The notes below the pieces were generated by a model, which was given only the letters and a program-made list of their open reading frames with translations, was not told the DNA's origin and made no database searches. Both the position numbers and the translations under genes were made by a program. Source: Rhodothermus profundi (GTDB lineage: Bacteria > Bacteroidota > Rhodothermia > Rhodothermales > Rhodothermaceae). Taken from it: a stretch of 64,000 bases of DNA. The DNA is taken from positions 42,548-106,547 of the forward strand of contig NZ_FRAU01000010.1 in the NCBI RefSeq assembly GCF_900142415.1. The letters run 5' to 3'. This document shows, in pieces, positions 6,970 through 16,143 of this stretch; position 1 is the first letter of the stretch; the number at the start of each line of letters is the position of its first letter.

Positions 6970-8955
6970 TTAGCCAATCCATTCATGACGACTTCCGGGA
7001 CGAACTACCCGGGGGCGGGGGGATTCGACCGGAGCAGAAGCGGACGCATCTGAACCCGAAGCAAGGGGCGTACCATGTGCAGATCTATGGGCAAAAGCTT
7101 GCTGCTGACCTCGCTGTTCGCCTCCGCCGGCAAGTGAGAACTGCACAGCGGTTTGATAATGGGCCTGCAGCGCTTCCTGGATGCGGTCGGCATGCGCCGC
7201 AACCAGGGCGCGAAGTTGGGGATCGCTGAGCTGGACCGACACAGCCACATGGTCGGGATGGCGTCGCGTTTCGACCCGCAAGACGCCTTCCCCATCGGCC
7301 AACTCGACCTCTAATATCTGGCCATCGAAATGCTGGCGGATGCGCTCGGCGTAGTTCAGGGCCATCTGGAACCAGGTAGCCGTGCGAATGGCCCGGGGCA
7401 GCGCTTCAGGCCGCGCAGGAGCATCTGGGGAGGGAGAAGTTAGCGGGCGGCCGGTTTCATCAGGAGCTGACAGGAAGTCGGCCGGCTCAACGGCTGTGTC
7501 TATATCGGCATCGGCTTTTTTATGGCCAGCCATCGGGATACGCTCCGAAGGCTTCTGGTCTATTCCGAAGGGGGAAGGTTGTGCCGATGCTTCGGTAGAT
7601 TTTGCCAGCGAAACATTTCGGGTAGCGTGGTCGGTGGAAGAACGGGAAGACAGGGAGGCCGGGGAAACTGCCTGGCTTGTGGCTGACTGAGACGTCTGTT
7701 CTGGCCTCATATCAAACGGTTGCGTGGTCTGAGAAGCAGGCGACCGAAGGCGCTGCGCGTCGATTGGCGTAGTGGGGCGCTCCGAGACATTGGTTGAGCT
7801 CGAAGGGTGGTCGGGCATCTCCTCGGAAGGGGGGGCCGATCGATGGAAGCCTCGGACATGGAAGAGGACGGTAGCCGCTAAGGGGGAGGGAGAAGCGTTG
7901 TTAGCCGAGCGATTGCCCGGATGCTGGACCTCCGGGGGGGCTGCTGAGGGGACAACAGATGGAGGAGAAGGGGGCTGAAGAGCCGATGTTGTCGAGGCTG
8001 CCGGCTGTTCGTTCAGAATAGGCTGCGGGGAGGTATGTTCTGGTTGAGCAGGAAGTGAGGAAAGGGGAGCAGGGCGCGTCCGGGGCGTTAGGGATTCAGC
8101 CCCTACGGGAGGAGTAGCAGGGGATTCGGCGAGGGGCGAGGGCTGGGTAAGGTTAGAAGATGCCGGAAGATGGGGAGCCGGTTCAGCAGACTGCGGCAGC
8201 GAATGAGCCGCTGTGCGATCTGGCATTGGGGGGGCGGAAGGTGTCGAAGGGGATGCCGAACGCTCAGGCGCGGAAGCGAGCGATTCGGCAATCTCGGGGC
8301 TTGTCCCATGAGGCTGCTGCGGAATGGAAGGACGCCGGCTGGTCGGGGCAGACTCATCAATAGAGGGCGGATGCGCCGCGTCTGGGTTGGACGAAAGGGC
8401 CAGCGCAGCGTCTTCTGGCTGGGCTGCTACGTCCGGGGCTATCTCGGACGCGTTAGCCGAGTCGGGGAGGATGGGGGATGCTGGCCGCGTAGCAGAGGCA
8501 GCAGTCGCGTCGGCTTCAGGGATGGGCAAGCCCGCGGTTGCTGCTGGCTTGCTCTGCTGGACATCGGCGGAAGGCGGCGAGGGAGCGCTGGTATTGGCTT
8601 CCAGGATTATCTGAGGACCAGTGAGGGCCACTGGTGGCGTCCATGCTGCCGCAGAGGCAGGCAACGCATCCGCCGGATCTTGATCGGAGGCAGGTGCCTC
8701 TCCGGAAGGGAGAACAGGGGAGGGACTTGCCTCTTCCGGCATAGAAGCGGGGGGTGTTGGCGGAGAGGGCGAACCCGGCTCCTGGTGGGAGGCAAAAGAG
8801 ACCGATTGACTTTTTTCGATTTCAGGGGTAAAGAACAAGCTGAGTGCTGCTTCCAGCAGGCGTGCAAAGCGGCGATGCAGGCTACCGGAAGCGGATTCGG
8901 CAGGATGCTGCTGCGGAGAGTCTGACGCAGAGGGTAATAGCGGCAGGAGGTTCAT
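6970..8955 (-). CDS. fliK: FliK flagellar hook-length control protein
   Basis: FliK measures hook length and triggers the export switch from hook to filament substrates. It has 661 residues from the ATG at 8955; a TTG two codons earlier is an alternative. Residues from about 40 to 510 are low-complexity, rich in Pro, Ser and Ala, as expected for the extended ruler. The globular C-terminal domain lies at about 535-620: a helix, FDGQILEVELADGEGVLRV, then VAVSVQLSDPQLRALVAAH, like the Flg_hook domain. At over 600 residues it is longer than enterobacterial FliK (about 400). It lies between motE and flgD. Confidence 0.87.
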   Translation of the reverse strand: MNLLPLLPSASDSPQQHPAESASGSLHRRFARLLEAALSLFFTPEIEKSQSVSFASHQEPGSPSPPTPPASMPEEASPSPVLPSGEAPASDQDPADALPASAAAWTPPVALTGPQIILEANTSAPSPPSADVQQSKPAATAGLPIPEADATAASATRPASPILPDSANASEIAPDVAAQPEDAALALSSNPDAAHPPSIDESAPTSRRPSIPQQPHGTSPEIAESLASAPERSASPSTPSAPPMPDRTAAHSLPQSAEPAPHLPASSNLTQPSPLAESPATPPVGAESLTPRTRPAPLSSLPAQPEHTSPQPILNEQPAASTTSALQPPSPPSVVPSAAPPEVQHPGNRSANNASPSPLAATVLFHVRGFHRSAPPSEEMPDHPSSSTNVSERPTTPIDAQRLRSPASQTTQPFDMRPEQTSQSATSQAVSPASLSSRSSTDHATRNVSLAKSTEASAQPSPFGIDQKPSERIPMAGHKKADADIDTAVEPADFLSAPDETGRPLTSPSPDAPARPEALPRAIRTATWFQMALNYAERIRQHFDGQILEVELADGEGVLRVETRRHPDHVAVSVQLSDPQLRALVAAHADRIQEALQAHYQTAVQFSLAGGGEQRGQQQAFAHRSAHGTPLASGSDASASAPVESPRPRVVRPGSRHEWIG

Positions 8956-8968
8956 GGCCAACTGCGGG

Positions 8969-9568
8969 TTAAGGTGACTGGCTTCCAGCCGACGTTAGCG
9001 CGGGCTCCTGAGAGCCGCCGGGTTTTTGCATGAGTCGTCTGACCAGGCGGGCAGCTTGGTCGGGGGGCAGCGATTGCAACAGGAGGGTGCGGCCTCGTCC
9101 CTGGGTTTCCAGATACAACAGATCCAGGATTTCGGGTGGGAGCTGGCTGAGCAGGGCACGTCGCTGGTCGTCCTCAAGGCGGGTAATGGTGGCAGCCAGC
9201 TCTTTTGCTTTGGCGCGTTGTGTTTCGAGCGAACTCAACCGCTGCTGCACCTGCTGCAGTTGCTGCTGGAGTTGCTGCAGCGTCTGGTGAACATGGGTGA
9301 GCTGCTGGTGCAAGATCCGGATTGAGTCGCGCAGTTGATGGAGGGTATCCCGCGTAGCTGTCAGGGAATCAATGAACAGGGCTACGGGGTCAAAAACCAG
9401 CGAGTCGGCCTGGATGGAGTCGCCTTCGGCGACTGCGCGCAGGCTGTCAAGCTGCTGTTGCACCTGCTGAACGCGCTGGGGGGCTATGTAGGGCATGGCG
9501 AAGTACATCCCTACCAGCCCGATCAGGAAGGATACCAGCGCCAGCAATAAGCGAAGCACGAGTTTCAT
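8969..9568 (-). CDS. motE: MotE-like flagellar membrane protein (YlxF position)
   Basis: A 199-residue protein with one N-terminal membrane segment (about residues 4-30), a long Gln/Leu-rich coiled coil (about 65-130) and a C-terminal MgtE-N-like helical domain with LEDDQRRALLSQLPPEIL and LPPDQAARLVRRLM. This matches the MotE/YlxF family, reported as a chaperone for the stator protein MotC in some bacteria and found beside fliJ and fliK. Its start overlaps the fliJ stop by four bases (ATGA), so they are coupled. A stator role here is inferred from the family. Confidence 0.8.
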   Translation of the reverse strand: MKLVLRLLLALVSFLIGLVGMYFAMPYIAPQRVQQVQQQLDSLRAVAEGDSIQADSLVFDPVALFIDSLTATRDTLHQLRDSIRILHQQLTHVHQTLQQLQQQLQQVQQRLSSLETQRAKAKELAATITRLEDDQRRALLSQLPPEILDLLYLETQGRGRTLLLQSLPPDQAARLVRRLMQKPGGSQEPALTSAGSQSP

Positions 9569-10026
9569 GGCGCACGTTGCTGCAGCTTACGAACGTAGGC
9601 TCCTGTAGCCTGCTCGTCGATCCAGGCACGTTCGGCCGCGGCTTCGGCTTCCAGGTGGCGGGCGTATTGCCGCTCGCGCAGGCGTTCGAGTGATTCTTCC
9701 GCCTGGCGTCGTTCCAACACCAGCGCTCGGGCTTCGGCCTCCTGCTGCTGGAGCTGCGCAAGCTGCTGCTCCAGAAGACGGAGTTGTTGCTGCGCTTTCA
9801 TCCAGTAGGCTTCCTGGCGACGCAGCCAGACCGGATCAACGGAAGATTGCTGGGCAGCCAGTTGCTGCTGCAGTTGTTCTAGTTTCTGGCGCGCTGCGTG
9901 GATGTGCTTTTCCAGTTTTTGCCGCTCTTGCTGCAATCGAATCAGGGCCTCTACAGCTTGTTCGGTTTGATGCTGCCGAAGACGCAGCACGCTTTGCAGG
10001 GAAAAGCGGAATTTCTTGCCGGGCAT
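9565..10026 (-). CDS. fliJ: FliJ flagellar export chaperone
   Basis: A 153-residue protein, almost all one antiparallel coiled coil, starting with the family-typical FRFSLQSVLRLRQHQTEQA. FliJ is the central stalk of the FliH-FliI-FliJ ATPase complex and recycles export chaperones. Composition is extreme in Gln, Arg and Glu. It lies 68 bases after fliI and overlaps motE by four bases. Confidence 0.88.
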   Translation of the reverse strand: MPGKKFRFSLQSVLRLRQHQTEQAVEALIRLQQERQKLEKHIHAARQKLEQLQQQLAAQQSSVDPVWLRRQEAYWMKAQQQLRLLEQQLAQLQQQEAEARALVLERRQAEESLERLRERQYARHLEAEAAAERAWIDEQATGAYVRKLQQRAP

Positions 10027-10094
10027 AGGACGCTATGGGGTACTACACAAAGGTTGCAGCGGGTATTGATGGTAGATGCAAAAGGTCGGCCAAT

Positions 10095-11468
10095 TCATGA
10101 AGAGCGGTCAGGGGAAGGCAGGTTGCGTAGGATAGTGGCCAGTTGCTCCACAGGGTTTTCGGCCACTTCATCGACGCCCTGCCTCAGGAAGGCCATGAGC
10201 GCTTCGTGGGCCAGGATAGCGCGGTCGATTTCGGGACGCGTACCCGTCTCGTAAGCGCCTACGCGGATCAGGTCTTCGGCTTCTTGATAGGTAGCCAGCA
10301 GGCGGCGGGCTTCTTCGACCAGGGCGCGGTGTTCGGGCGTCGTAACGCGTGGCATAACGCGGCTGACGCTCTGCAACACGTCGATTGCCGGAAAGTGGTT
10401 GGCATGGGCAAGACGCCGGGAAAGCACAATATGGCCGTCAAGGATGCCGCGGACGGCATCGCCAATTGGATCGTTCATGTCGTCGGCATCAACCAGCACG
10501 GTAAAGATTCCTGTGATGGTGCCGCGCTCACCAGGACCGGCTCGCTCCAGCAGCCGGGGTAGCATGGCAAAGACGCTGGGCGTATAGCCCCGGGTGGTGG
10601 GAGGTTCGCCGACGGCCAGCCCAATTTCGCGCTGTGCCATCGCAACCCGTGTGATAGAGTCCATCATGAGGAGGACATCAAGGCCGCGGTCGCGGAAGTA
10701 CTCGGCGATCGCCATGGCTACGCTGGCGCCTTTGACCCGGCTCATGGCTGCCTGGTCGCCGGTGACAGCTACCACGACGGAGCGTTTGAGTCCTTCAGGG
10801 CCCAGGTTGTCGGCAATGAATTCCTGCACTTCGCGGCCGCGCTCTCCGATAAGGGCAATAACGTTGACGTCGGCCCGGGCGCGCCGGGCGATCATGCCCA
10901 GCAGCGTACTTTTGCCAACCCCTGAGCCGGCAAAAATGCCGATGCGTTGCCCGCGTCCCAGCGTTAGAAAGGCGTCGATGGCACGGATACCGGTAAACAG
11001 CGGCGTATCGATCATGCGCCGCGTCAGCGGAGGGGGAGGATCGTTGCGAACGGGTTGTTCGTCGGTAACCGTAAGTGGGCCTTTCCCATCGATAGGACGA
11101 CCGTTGGCATCTACCACGCGGCCCAGCATGGCTTCGCCGACACGGATGGTCAGGGGCAGGGCGGAGGGTTCTACCAGATAGCCAGCGCGCAGTCCCCGCG
11201 TCTCTTCAAGCGGCATCAGAATGGTTGTATGGCCGCGCAGTCCTACAACTTCGGCCTTAAAGCGTCGCGCGTCGGGTTGCTGCCCTTCATGAATGTAACA
11301 GAGTTCCCCGACGGCCGCCGGCAGCTCAGAGGCTTCGATCAGCAGCCCCACTACGCTCTGCACCTTGCCGAAGTGGAGCGGACGAGGCGGGTGCTGACGC
11401 ACCTGTTGCAGACAGTGGGCGACGAACGAGTCGGCAGGGGATGCCGGCATGGCTGGCGGTTTAGGCAT
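10095..11468 (-). CDS. fliI: FliI flagellar export ATPase
   Basis: FliI hydrolyses ATP to help feed substrates into the type III flagellar export gate. The Walker A motif GIFAGSGVGKSTLL lies at about residues 177-190, Walker B is LDVLLMMDSITR, and the GEPPTTRGYTPSVF segment is typical of FliI/YscN proteins. I chose the ATG at 11468 (457 residues), which overlaps the fliH stop by 8 bases; an ATG at 11489 adds seven residues and is equally possible, as neither has a strong ribosome-binding site. Confidence 0.95.
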   Translation of the reverse strand: MPKPPAMPASPADSFVAHCLQQVRQHPPRPLHFGKVQSVVGLLIEASELPAAVGELCYIHEGQQPDARRFKAEVVGLRGHTTILMPLEETRGLRAGYLVEPSALPLTIRVGEAMLGRVVDANGRPIDGKGPLTVTDEQPVRNDPPPPLTRRMIDTPLFTGIRAIDAFLTLGRGQRIGIFAGSGVGKSTLLGMIARRARADVNVIALIGERGREVQEFIADNLGPEGLKRSVVVAVTGDQAAMSRVKGASVAMAIAEYFRDRGLDVLLMMDSITRVAMAQREIGLAVGEPPTTRGYTPSVFAMLPRLLERAGPGERGTITGIFTVLVDADDMNDPIGDAVRGILDGHIVLSRRLAHANHFPAIDVLQSVSRVMPRVTTPEHRALVEEARRLLATYQEAEDLIRVGAYETGTRPEIDRAILAHEALMAFLRQGVDEVAENPVEQLATILRNLPSPDRSS

Positions 11469-12387
11469 GGTCCGAAGGCGGTGCGGCATCGGTGGTATGG
11501 GACGCCTCAGGATTGGACGTCTCGGGCGATGGCGTAATCCCGAGCCGTTGCCGTAACCGTTGCAGCATTTCCTGGCGGATCCGGCGTTGCATGGCAGTGG
11601 GAGTCTGAACGATCCAGTCGCCTTCGTGCAGGCCGGGGTTAAGGTCCCAGTGCAGGTCGGGATGGCGGTTTTCTAACTGGGCGACGATCCCTTGCTCTTG
11701 CAGGCGCAAGAAATCGACCGGATGCAGGGAAATTTCCAGCGGAGCGGACCGGGCCAGTTGTTCAACGGCTTCTGTCAGCATGCGCGCGGAAACACCTTTG
11801 AGACTTTCCGGTAGGGGTGCGTCCAGAAGGGCTTCGGCTACTTCGATGGCCAGTTCAACGAGCATAGGTTCTAGCTGGCGGGTGTAGTCGGCCCAGGCCT
11901 GGCGGAGTCGTTCTAGCTCGCGCGCAAGCTGTTCCTGGAGGGCCTGCAGGCGGGGCGCCCATTCTGCTTCGGCAGCAGCGCGGCCGGCTGCTTCGCCTTC
12001 GGCGCGGGCCTGGCGGATGGCTTCGGCGAGGCGCTCCTGCCATTCCGCTTCGATGGCAGCCCGCAGGGCCGCCTCATCCACAGAAGGAGTCTCGGGCTCG
12101 TCAGAAGAATCTGAAGGCTCGGGATCCAGGCGCCACACGTCATCCGCTTGCGTCCAGATTTCCTGAGAGAGTTCAATAGGCTGCGCCTGAAGCGCCTGGG
12201 CTCGCCGCAGTAATCCGCGATAGCGAAATGCTGCTGCTTCGGTTTCGTCGGACGTCGAAGGTTGCACCTGGCTTCGTTGGAGGCGGGGAGGAGGTCGCCG
12301 TTCTGGTTCCTCCGGCATAGCTGGTGCCGGGGGAGGGCCGGATTGCTGCGTTAAGAAATCAGCCAGGGATAGAATGCGGCGTCTCAT
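11461..12387 (-). CDS. fliH: FliH flagellar export ATPase regulator
   Basis: FliH binds and regulates FliI and docks it to the C ring. The 308-residue protein has a disordered Pro/Arg-rich N-terminus, a long Ala/Glu/Arg coiled coil (about 105-165, with GRAAAEAEW as in the A/GxxxA/G repeats of the family) and the C-terminal domain: LAIEVAEALLDAPL, LEISLHPVDFLRL, and GDWIVQTPTAMQRRIRQEML. It lies between fliG and fliI. It is longer than E. coli FliH, mostly through the N-terminal extension. Confidence 0.9.
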   Translation of the reverse strand: MRRRILSLADFLTQQSGPPPAPAMPEEPERRPPPRLQRSQVQPSTSDETEAAAFRYRGLLRRAQALQAQPIELSQEIWTQADDVWRLDPEPSDSSDEPETPSVDEAALRAAIEAEWQERLAEAIRQARAEGEAAGRAAAEAEWAPRLQALQEQLARELERLRQAWADYTRQLEPMLVELAIEVAEALLDAPLPESLKGVSARMLTEAVEQLARSAPLEISLHPVDFLRLQEQGIVAQLENRHPDLHWDLNPGLHEGDWIVQTPTAMQRRIRQEMLQRLRQRLGITPSPETSNPEASHTTDAAPPSDHA

Positions 12388-12399
12388 GACGCTTCAGGG

Positions 12400-13437
12400 T
12401 TAGATAACCAGTTCTTGACTGTTGCGCGAGAGCGTAATTTCCTCTTGCTCTTCCAGGCGCTGGGCGGTTTCGAGAATTCGCCGCTGCGCTTCGTCGACGT
12501 CGCGCACGCGCACCGGTCCCATCAGTTCGAGCTCTTCTTGAATCATCTGAGCAGCGCGTTCGCTGACGTTGCGCAGAATCTTTTCTTTGAGTTCGCCCGA
12601 GGCGGCTTTGAGCGCCAGGGCAATATCTTTTTGATCGACTTCGGTCAGCAGTCGCTGCATGTCCCGGTCGCTGATGTGGACCAGATCGTCGAAGGTGAAC
12701 ATAAGCGCCTTGACCGAGGTGGCCAGCTCGGGATCGCGTTCGCGCAGCGACTCCAGCACAGCGCGTTCCACGGTGCGGCTGCAACTGTTGAGGATTTCGG
12801 CCACTTTTTCGATGCCGCCCGAGGCGCTCAGCTCGGCTCCAAAGACAGAACTGATATGTTGCCGGATGACGTCTTCGATGTCGCGCAGCAGTTCGGGAGA
12901 GGTTTTGCCCATGGTAGCCAGCCGATACATGATCTCGGTGCGTAGCTCCTCAGGCAGGTTGGCAATGATATCGGCGGCTTTGCGGGCGTTCAGGTGGGCC
13001 AGGATAAGTGCGGCCGTCTGCGGATGCTCGTTCTGGATGAAGTTGACCAACTGGGTTGTTTCGACAGTTTGCAGCAGGTGGAAGGCTGAGACTTCCATGG
13101 CCGCTTCGACGCGCATGAGGATTTCTTCGGCCCGCCGGGGGCCCAGCGCCGCTTCGAGGGCCTCACGCGCAAACTGAAGGCCGCCCTGCGCGATATAGTC
13201 GTGGGCCATGGCAGAGTCGCGGTAGTCGAGCAGGACCGCTTCGACGACGTCGCCGCTGACGTTACGCATGCGCGCGATTTCAATAGAGATTCGTTCGACC
13301 TCATCGTCGCGCAGGTGCTTGAGCACTTTGCTGGCAGCTTGCGTGCCCATGGCGATAAGGAGTACGGCAGCCTTCTGGGCGCCGGTCATGTTGTGCTGCG
13401 TCAGCTCCGGGACGTCCTGCTTCTGGGCATCGGCCAT
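12400..13437 (-). CDS. fliG: FliG flagellar motor switch protein
   Basis: FliG is the rotor protein that contacts the stator and transmits switching. The 345 residues start with a short acidic leader, then the FliG N domain (KAAVLLIAMGTQAASKVLKHL), the middle domain with EHPQTAALILAHL (the EHPQ motif, about 138-150), and the C domain with MFTFDDLVHISDRDMQRLL carrying the torque-helix charged residues. All expected domains are present and the length is normal. Confidence 0.97.
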   Translation of the reverse strand: MADAQKQDVPELTQHNMTGAQKAAVLLIAMGTQAASKVLKHLRDDEVERISIEIARMRNVSGDVVEAVLLDYRDSAMAHDYIAQGGLQFAREALEAALGPRRAEEILMRVEAAMEVSAFHLLQTVETTQLVNFIQNEHPQTAALILAHLNARKAADIIANLPEELRTEIMYRLATMGKTSPELLRDIEDVIRQHISSVFGAELSASGGIEKVAEILNSCSRTVERAVLESLRERDPELATSVKALMFTFDDLVHISDRDMQRLLTEVDQKDIALALKAASGELKEKILRNVSERAAQMIQEELELMGPVRVRDVDEAQRRILETAQRLEEQEEITLSRNSQELVI

Positions 13438-13454
13438 GGCTCTTCATCTGTTTG

Positions 13455-15053
13455 TTAGTCCTGCATATCGGCTACCAGCCAGCTTCGGATAATTTCGGCC
13501 GCTTCTTCGGGTTTTTCGTTGACCTGCTTCTGGACCTCTTCGAAGAGGATGTGTTTGGCCTTCAAGCGCGCTTTGGCTTCGGCCGAGAGACGGCTGGTGT
13601 AGATGTCGTCGATCAGGACCAGCTCGTCGCCGGATTCGCCGGCCTGCAATCCTGGCACCGATTGGCCAGGCAACTGCCCGGACGCTCCCTCGGGGGTTCC
13701 GAGCATCCCATGGTCACGGTCTACCCGACCAATGAGCACCTGCGTGTCGCCCGCCAGTTCGCTCATGCGGCGGACCACGGCGCGTAGCAGCCATGCCGCC
13801 AGGCCCAGTGCCAGCACCATGAGGCCGTAGCGGAGATACAGGTTGATCTGTTCCTGGCGGCGTTGTTCGCGGAGCTCCTGCGCAATCTGATCATCGATTT
13901 GCGTGTCGAAGCGCGTCTGATGGATGGCAAAACGGTCGCCGCGTTCTGGCCGAAACCCGACAGCGTTTTTCACCAGCTCTTCAATCTGCTGCAACTCCTC
14001 CGGTGTGTATGGGCGTGGTTGCGGGGTACCGTCTTCGCCGGGCTCAAAACGCTGGTTAAGGATAACGGAGACGGTCAGGTATTCGATGTCGCCGCCGCTT
14101 TGCTGGATGCGCTCAACGGTTCGGCTTAGTTCATAATTGCGCACCATGGAGCTGGCCGAAGAGCCTTCGCCACCGGTGCCGGCTTCTTCCAATCGTTCTT
14201 CGCTGATGACGGTGGCACTTTCTGGATCAATGAGCTGACGTTCGGTGAAGGTCTGGTCGAAGTTGAGCGTCGCCGAGACGCGCACAATGGCATTGCCGGG
14301 GCCCAGCACGCGATCCAGCATGGACTGGCCTTTTTCGGTGAGGTGGGCTTCGAGCGCCTGGCGTAGCTTGAGCTGGGTGCTACTGAGCGTTAGCTCAGGA
14401 TTGCCAGCGTCTGGATTAGAGAGCAGGTTGCCGCGGGCGTCCAGGACCGTTACGTTAGCCGGGTCCAGCCCCTCCACCGCACCGGCTACCAGGGCCGTAA
14501 TGCCGTCGATTTGCTCTTCGGTCAGCCGTGCGCCGCTTTTCAGGGAAAGGAGCACCGAAGCACTGGGGGCCACCTGCGTTTCGCGGAAGGGGCTTCGCTC
14601 GGGCAGGACCAGATGTACTTTGGCCAGCTCGACCTGCTGGAGGCTCATGATCGTGCGGGCCAGCTCGCCTTCCAGCGCGCGCTTGTAATTCAGCCGCTGC
14701 ATAAAGTCGGTCATGCCCAGTGTATTGCGATCAAACAGCTCATAGCCGACGGGGCCATCGCTGACCAGCCCTTCACCGGCAAAGCGCAATCGCAGCTCAT
14801 AGACGCGGTCGCGCGGTACCCAGATGGCGGTACCTCCTTCTTTAAGCTGGTAGGGGATGTTTTCTTCTTGAAGCGTTTCGACGATCCGACTGGCATCGGA
14901 TGGGGCAAGACCACCGAACAGCAGGGCATACTCTGGACGACCGGCCCAGTAGGCAATGCCCAGCAGCAGTACAATACTGCCAAGGGTGACAGCACCCAGT
15001 GCCAGCCGCTGGCCGGGGGTGAGCTGGCTCAGGAACTGCTTGAGTTGGTCCAT
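13455..15053 (-). CDS. fliF: FliF flagellar MS-ring protein
   Basis: FliF forms the MS ring in the inner membrane, the base of the flagellum. The 532 residues have two membrane segments (about 17-36 and about 425-445), ring-building motifs between them (ARTIMSLQQVELAKVHLVLPE, GITALVAGAVEGLDPANVTVLD), and a cytoplasmic C-terminal tail ending in EEAAEIIRSWLVADM, the FliG-binding segment. It lies 17 bases before fliG. Confidence 0.96.
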   Translation of the reverse strand: MDQLKQFLSQLTPGQRLALGAVTLGSIVLLLGIAYWAGRPEYALLFGGLAPSDASRIVETLQEENIPYQLKEGGTAIWVPRDRVYELRLRFAGEGLVSDGPVGYELFDRNTLGMTDFMQRLNYKRALEGELARTIMSLQQVELAKVHLVLPERSPFRETQVAPSASVLLSLKSGARLTEEQIDGITALVAGAVEGLDPANVTVLDARGNLLSNPDAGNPELTLSSTQLKLRQALEAHLTEKGQSMLDRVLGPGNAIVRVSATLNFDQTFTERQLIDPESATVISEERLEEAGTGGEGSSASSMVRNYELSRTVERIQQSGGDIEYLTVSVILNQRFEPGEDGTPQPRPYTPEELQQIEELVKNAVGFRPERGDRFAIHQTRFDTQIDDQIAQELREQRRQEQINLYLRYGLMVLALGLAAWLLRAVVRRMSELAGDTQVLIGRVDRDHGMLGTPEGASGQLPGQSVPGLQAGESGDELVLIDDIYTSRLSAEAKARLKAKHILFEEVQKQVNEKPEEAAEIIRSWLVADMQD

Positions 15054-15136
15054 GCTTTTGTACTACTCCCTGAAGACTAACTACTTCACACTATGGGGCA
15101 GCGTTGTTGGGGGGGCCAGCGTGTGGCCGGGCGCGA

Positions 15137-15445
15137 TTAAATCTGCGTGCGCATGAGTTCCTGGTAGGTTTCCAGCAAGCGGTTTCGCACTTCCGTCATG
15201 AGCTGAAAGTAGAGGCGCGCCTGATTCATCGAGATCATTACTTCATGCAGGTTTTCCTGCTCGCCGGCGATAAAGGCTTCGACCTGTTCGTCGGCAATTT
15301 TCTGGGCACGGTCTACTTCCTGAATGGCCTGGGCCAAGGTATCGGCGAAGCCGCCGTCAACGGTTTCGCGGGTACGTGGCGTAGGTAACCGTCGCTCGTC
15401 ACCACCGGTCAGTTGCTGCAGGCGCTGTAATTCAGCCACGTTCAT
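15137..15445 (-). CDS. fliE: FliE basal-body adaptor
   Basis: FliE joins the MS ring to the rod. The 102-residue protein has the C-terminal family pattern: VEAFIAGEQENLHEVMISMNQARLYF followed by MTEVRNRLLETYQELMRTQI. Length is normal for FliE. It lies between the unknown 94-residue gene (18 bases) and fliF (83-base gap). Confidence 0.92.
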   Translation of the reverse strand: MNVAELQRLQQLTGGDERRLPTPRTRETVDGGFADTLAQAIQEVDRAQKIADEQVEAFIAGEQENLHEVMISMNQARLYFQLMTEVRNRLLETYQELMRTQI

Positions 15446-15463
15446 GGCGGAAGCTGCAGGTTG

Positions 15464-15748
15464 TTAGCCTTTGACGTCCAGTTGCATCCCGAGCCCTCCG
15501 GGTTGCAGCGTCTGCAGAGAGCGGTTGGGGCCGTACAGGCGCAGCGTCATTTTTTCGGAAGGGGGAAAGTGGCGTTGAATCCAGGCCCACTCGTCCCGCG
15601 TCACGCCTTCAGGCCGAGTTTCCTGAGGCGCGGAGGGCGCGGGCTGCGCCTTGGAACGCGGCGGCGATGGCGAAGCATCCGGGCGTTGGGCCGCGTTCGG
15701 CTCTGGCGTTTTCAAAAAGGAAGGCCAGCTGGGAATGCGCAGGTTCAT
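15464..15748 (-). CDS. Unknown small protein in flagellar operon (94 aa)
   Basis: I do not recognise this protein. The N-terminal half is Pro/Ser/Ala-rich and probably disordered. The C-terminal half looks folded: TRDEWAWIQRHFPPSEKMTL, RLYGPNRS, then PGGLGMQLDVKG. No signal peptide or membrane segment is present. It starts 4 bases after the upstream 128-residue gene and ends 18 bases before fliE, inside an otherwise conserved flagellar operon. A flagellar role is inference from this position. Confidence 0.75.
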   Translation of the reverse strand: MNLRIPSWPSFLKTPEPNAAQRPDASPSPPRSKAQPAPSAPQETRPEGVTRDEWAWIQRHFPPSEKMTLRLYGPNRSLQTLQPGGLGMQLDVKG

Positions 15749-15752
15749 AGTG

Positions 15753-16139
15753 CTACGTGGTAATCAGCGGGACATTTGGAACAAGGTGAGGGAAAGCAAA
15801 CAGGTCGTAATCCTGCACAAAACGAGCGAGTGCAGGAGGGAAGAAAACAAGGTAGCGTCCGGCGCGGCGTTCGTAGCGGGTGCCCCAGACTCGGGCGACC
15901 CGACGGGCGGCGTCCCGTGATTTGTAGGCAACGCCGCACCGTCCTACAAGGCCTCCCAGCGCCTGTGCCAGAGGACAGCGCTGCGCGTGGCGGGGTTGTC
16001 CAACAGGTAGCTGCGTGAGCGGCGTTTTGCCCAGTGCCCGTCGGGCCAGGTTTACCTGGCGGAGCACGGTGGTCTCACGCGGACGCAGCCACCGAAGTAG
16101 CCAGTAGGCAAGGCGGCTGGGAGTCTGGTGCGCCATCAT
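15753..16139 (-). CDS. Unknown basic protein in flagellar operon (128 aa)
   Basis: I do not recognise this protein. It is strongly basic, with many Arg residues through about 105, and ends in a more hydrophobic segment (FVQDYDLFAFPHLVP). Two cysteines occur, C70 in RCPLAQALGG and C83 or so in GRCGVAYKS. There is no clear membrane helix. It begins 4 bases after the flgC stop and runs into the next unknown gene with a 4-base gap, so the two are probably cotranscribed and translated with flgBC and fliE. The adjacent ATG at 16136 is an equivalent start. Confidence 0.72.
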   Translation of the reverse strand: MMAHQTPSRLAYWLLRWLRPRETTVLRQVNLARRALGKTPLTQLPVGQPRHAQRCPLAQALGGLVGRCGVAYKSRDAARRVARVWGTRYERRAGRYLVFFPPALARFVQDYDLFAFPHLVPNVPLITT

Positions 16140-16143
16140 TTAG

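Noticed and set aside
7382-8925. Several long frames opposite fliK
   Set aside because: They mirror the low-complexity Pro/Ser-rich middle of FliK; the FliK reading has the C-terminal domain and operon context.
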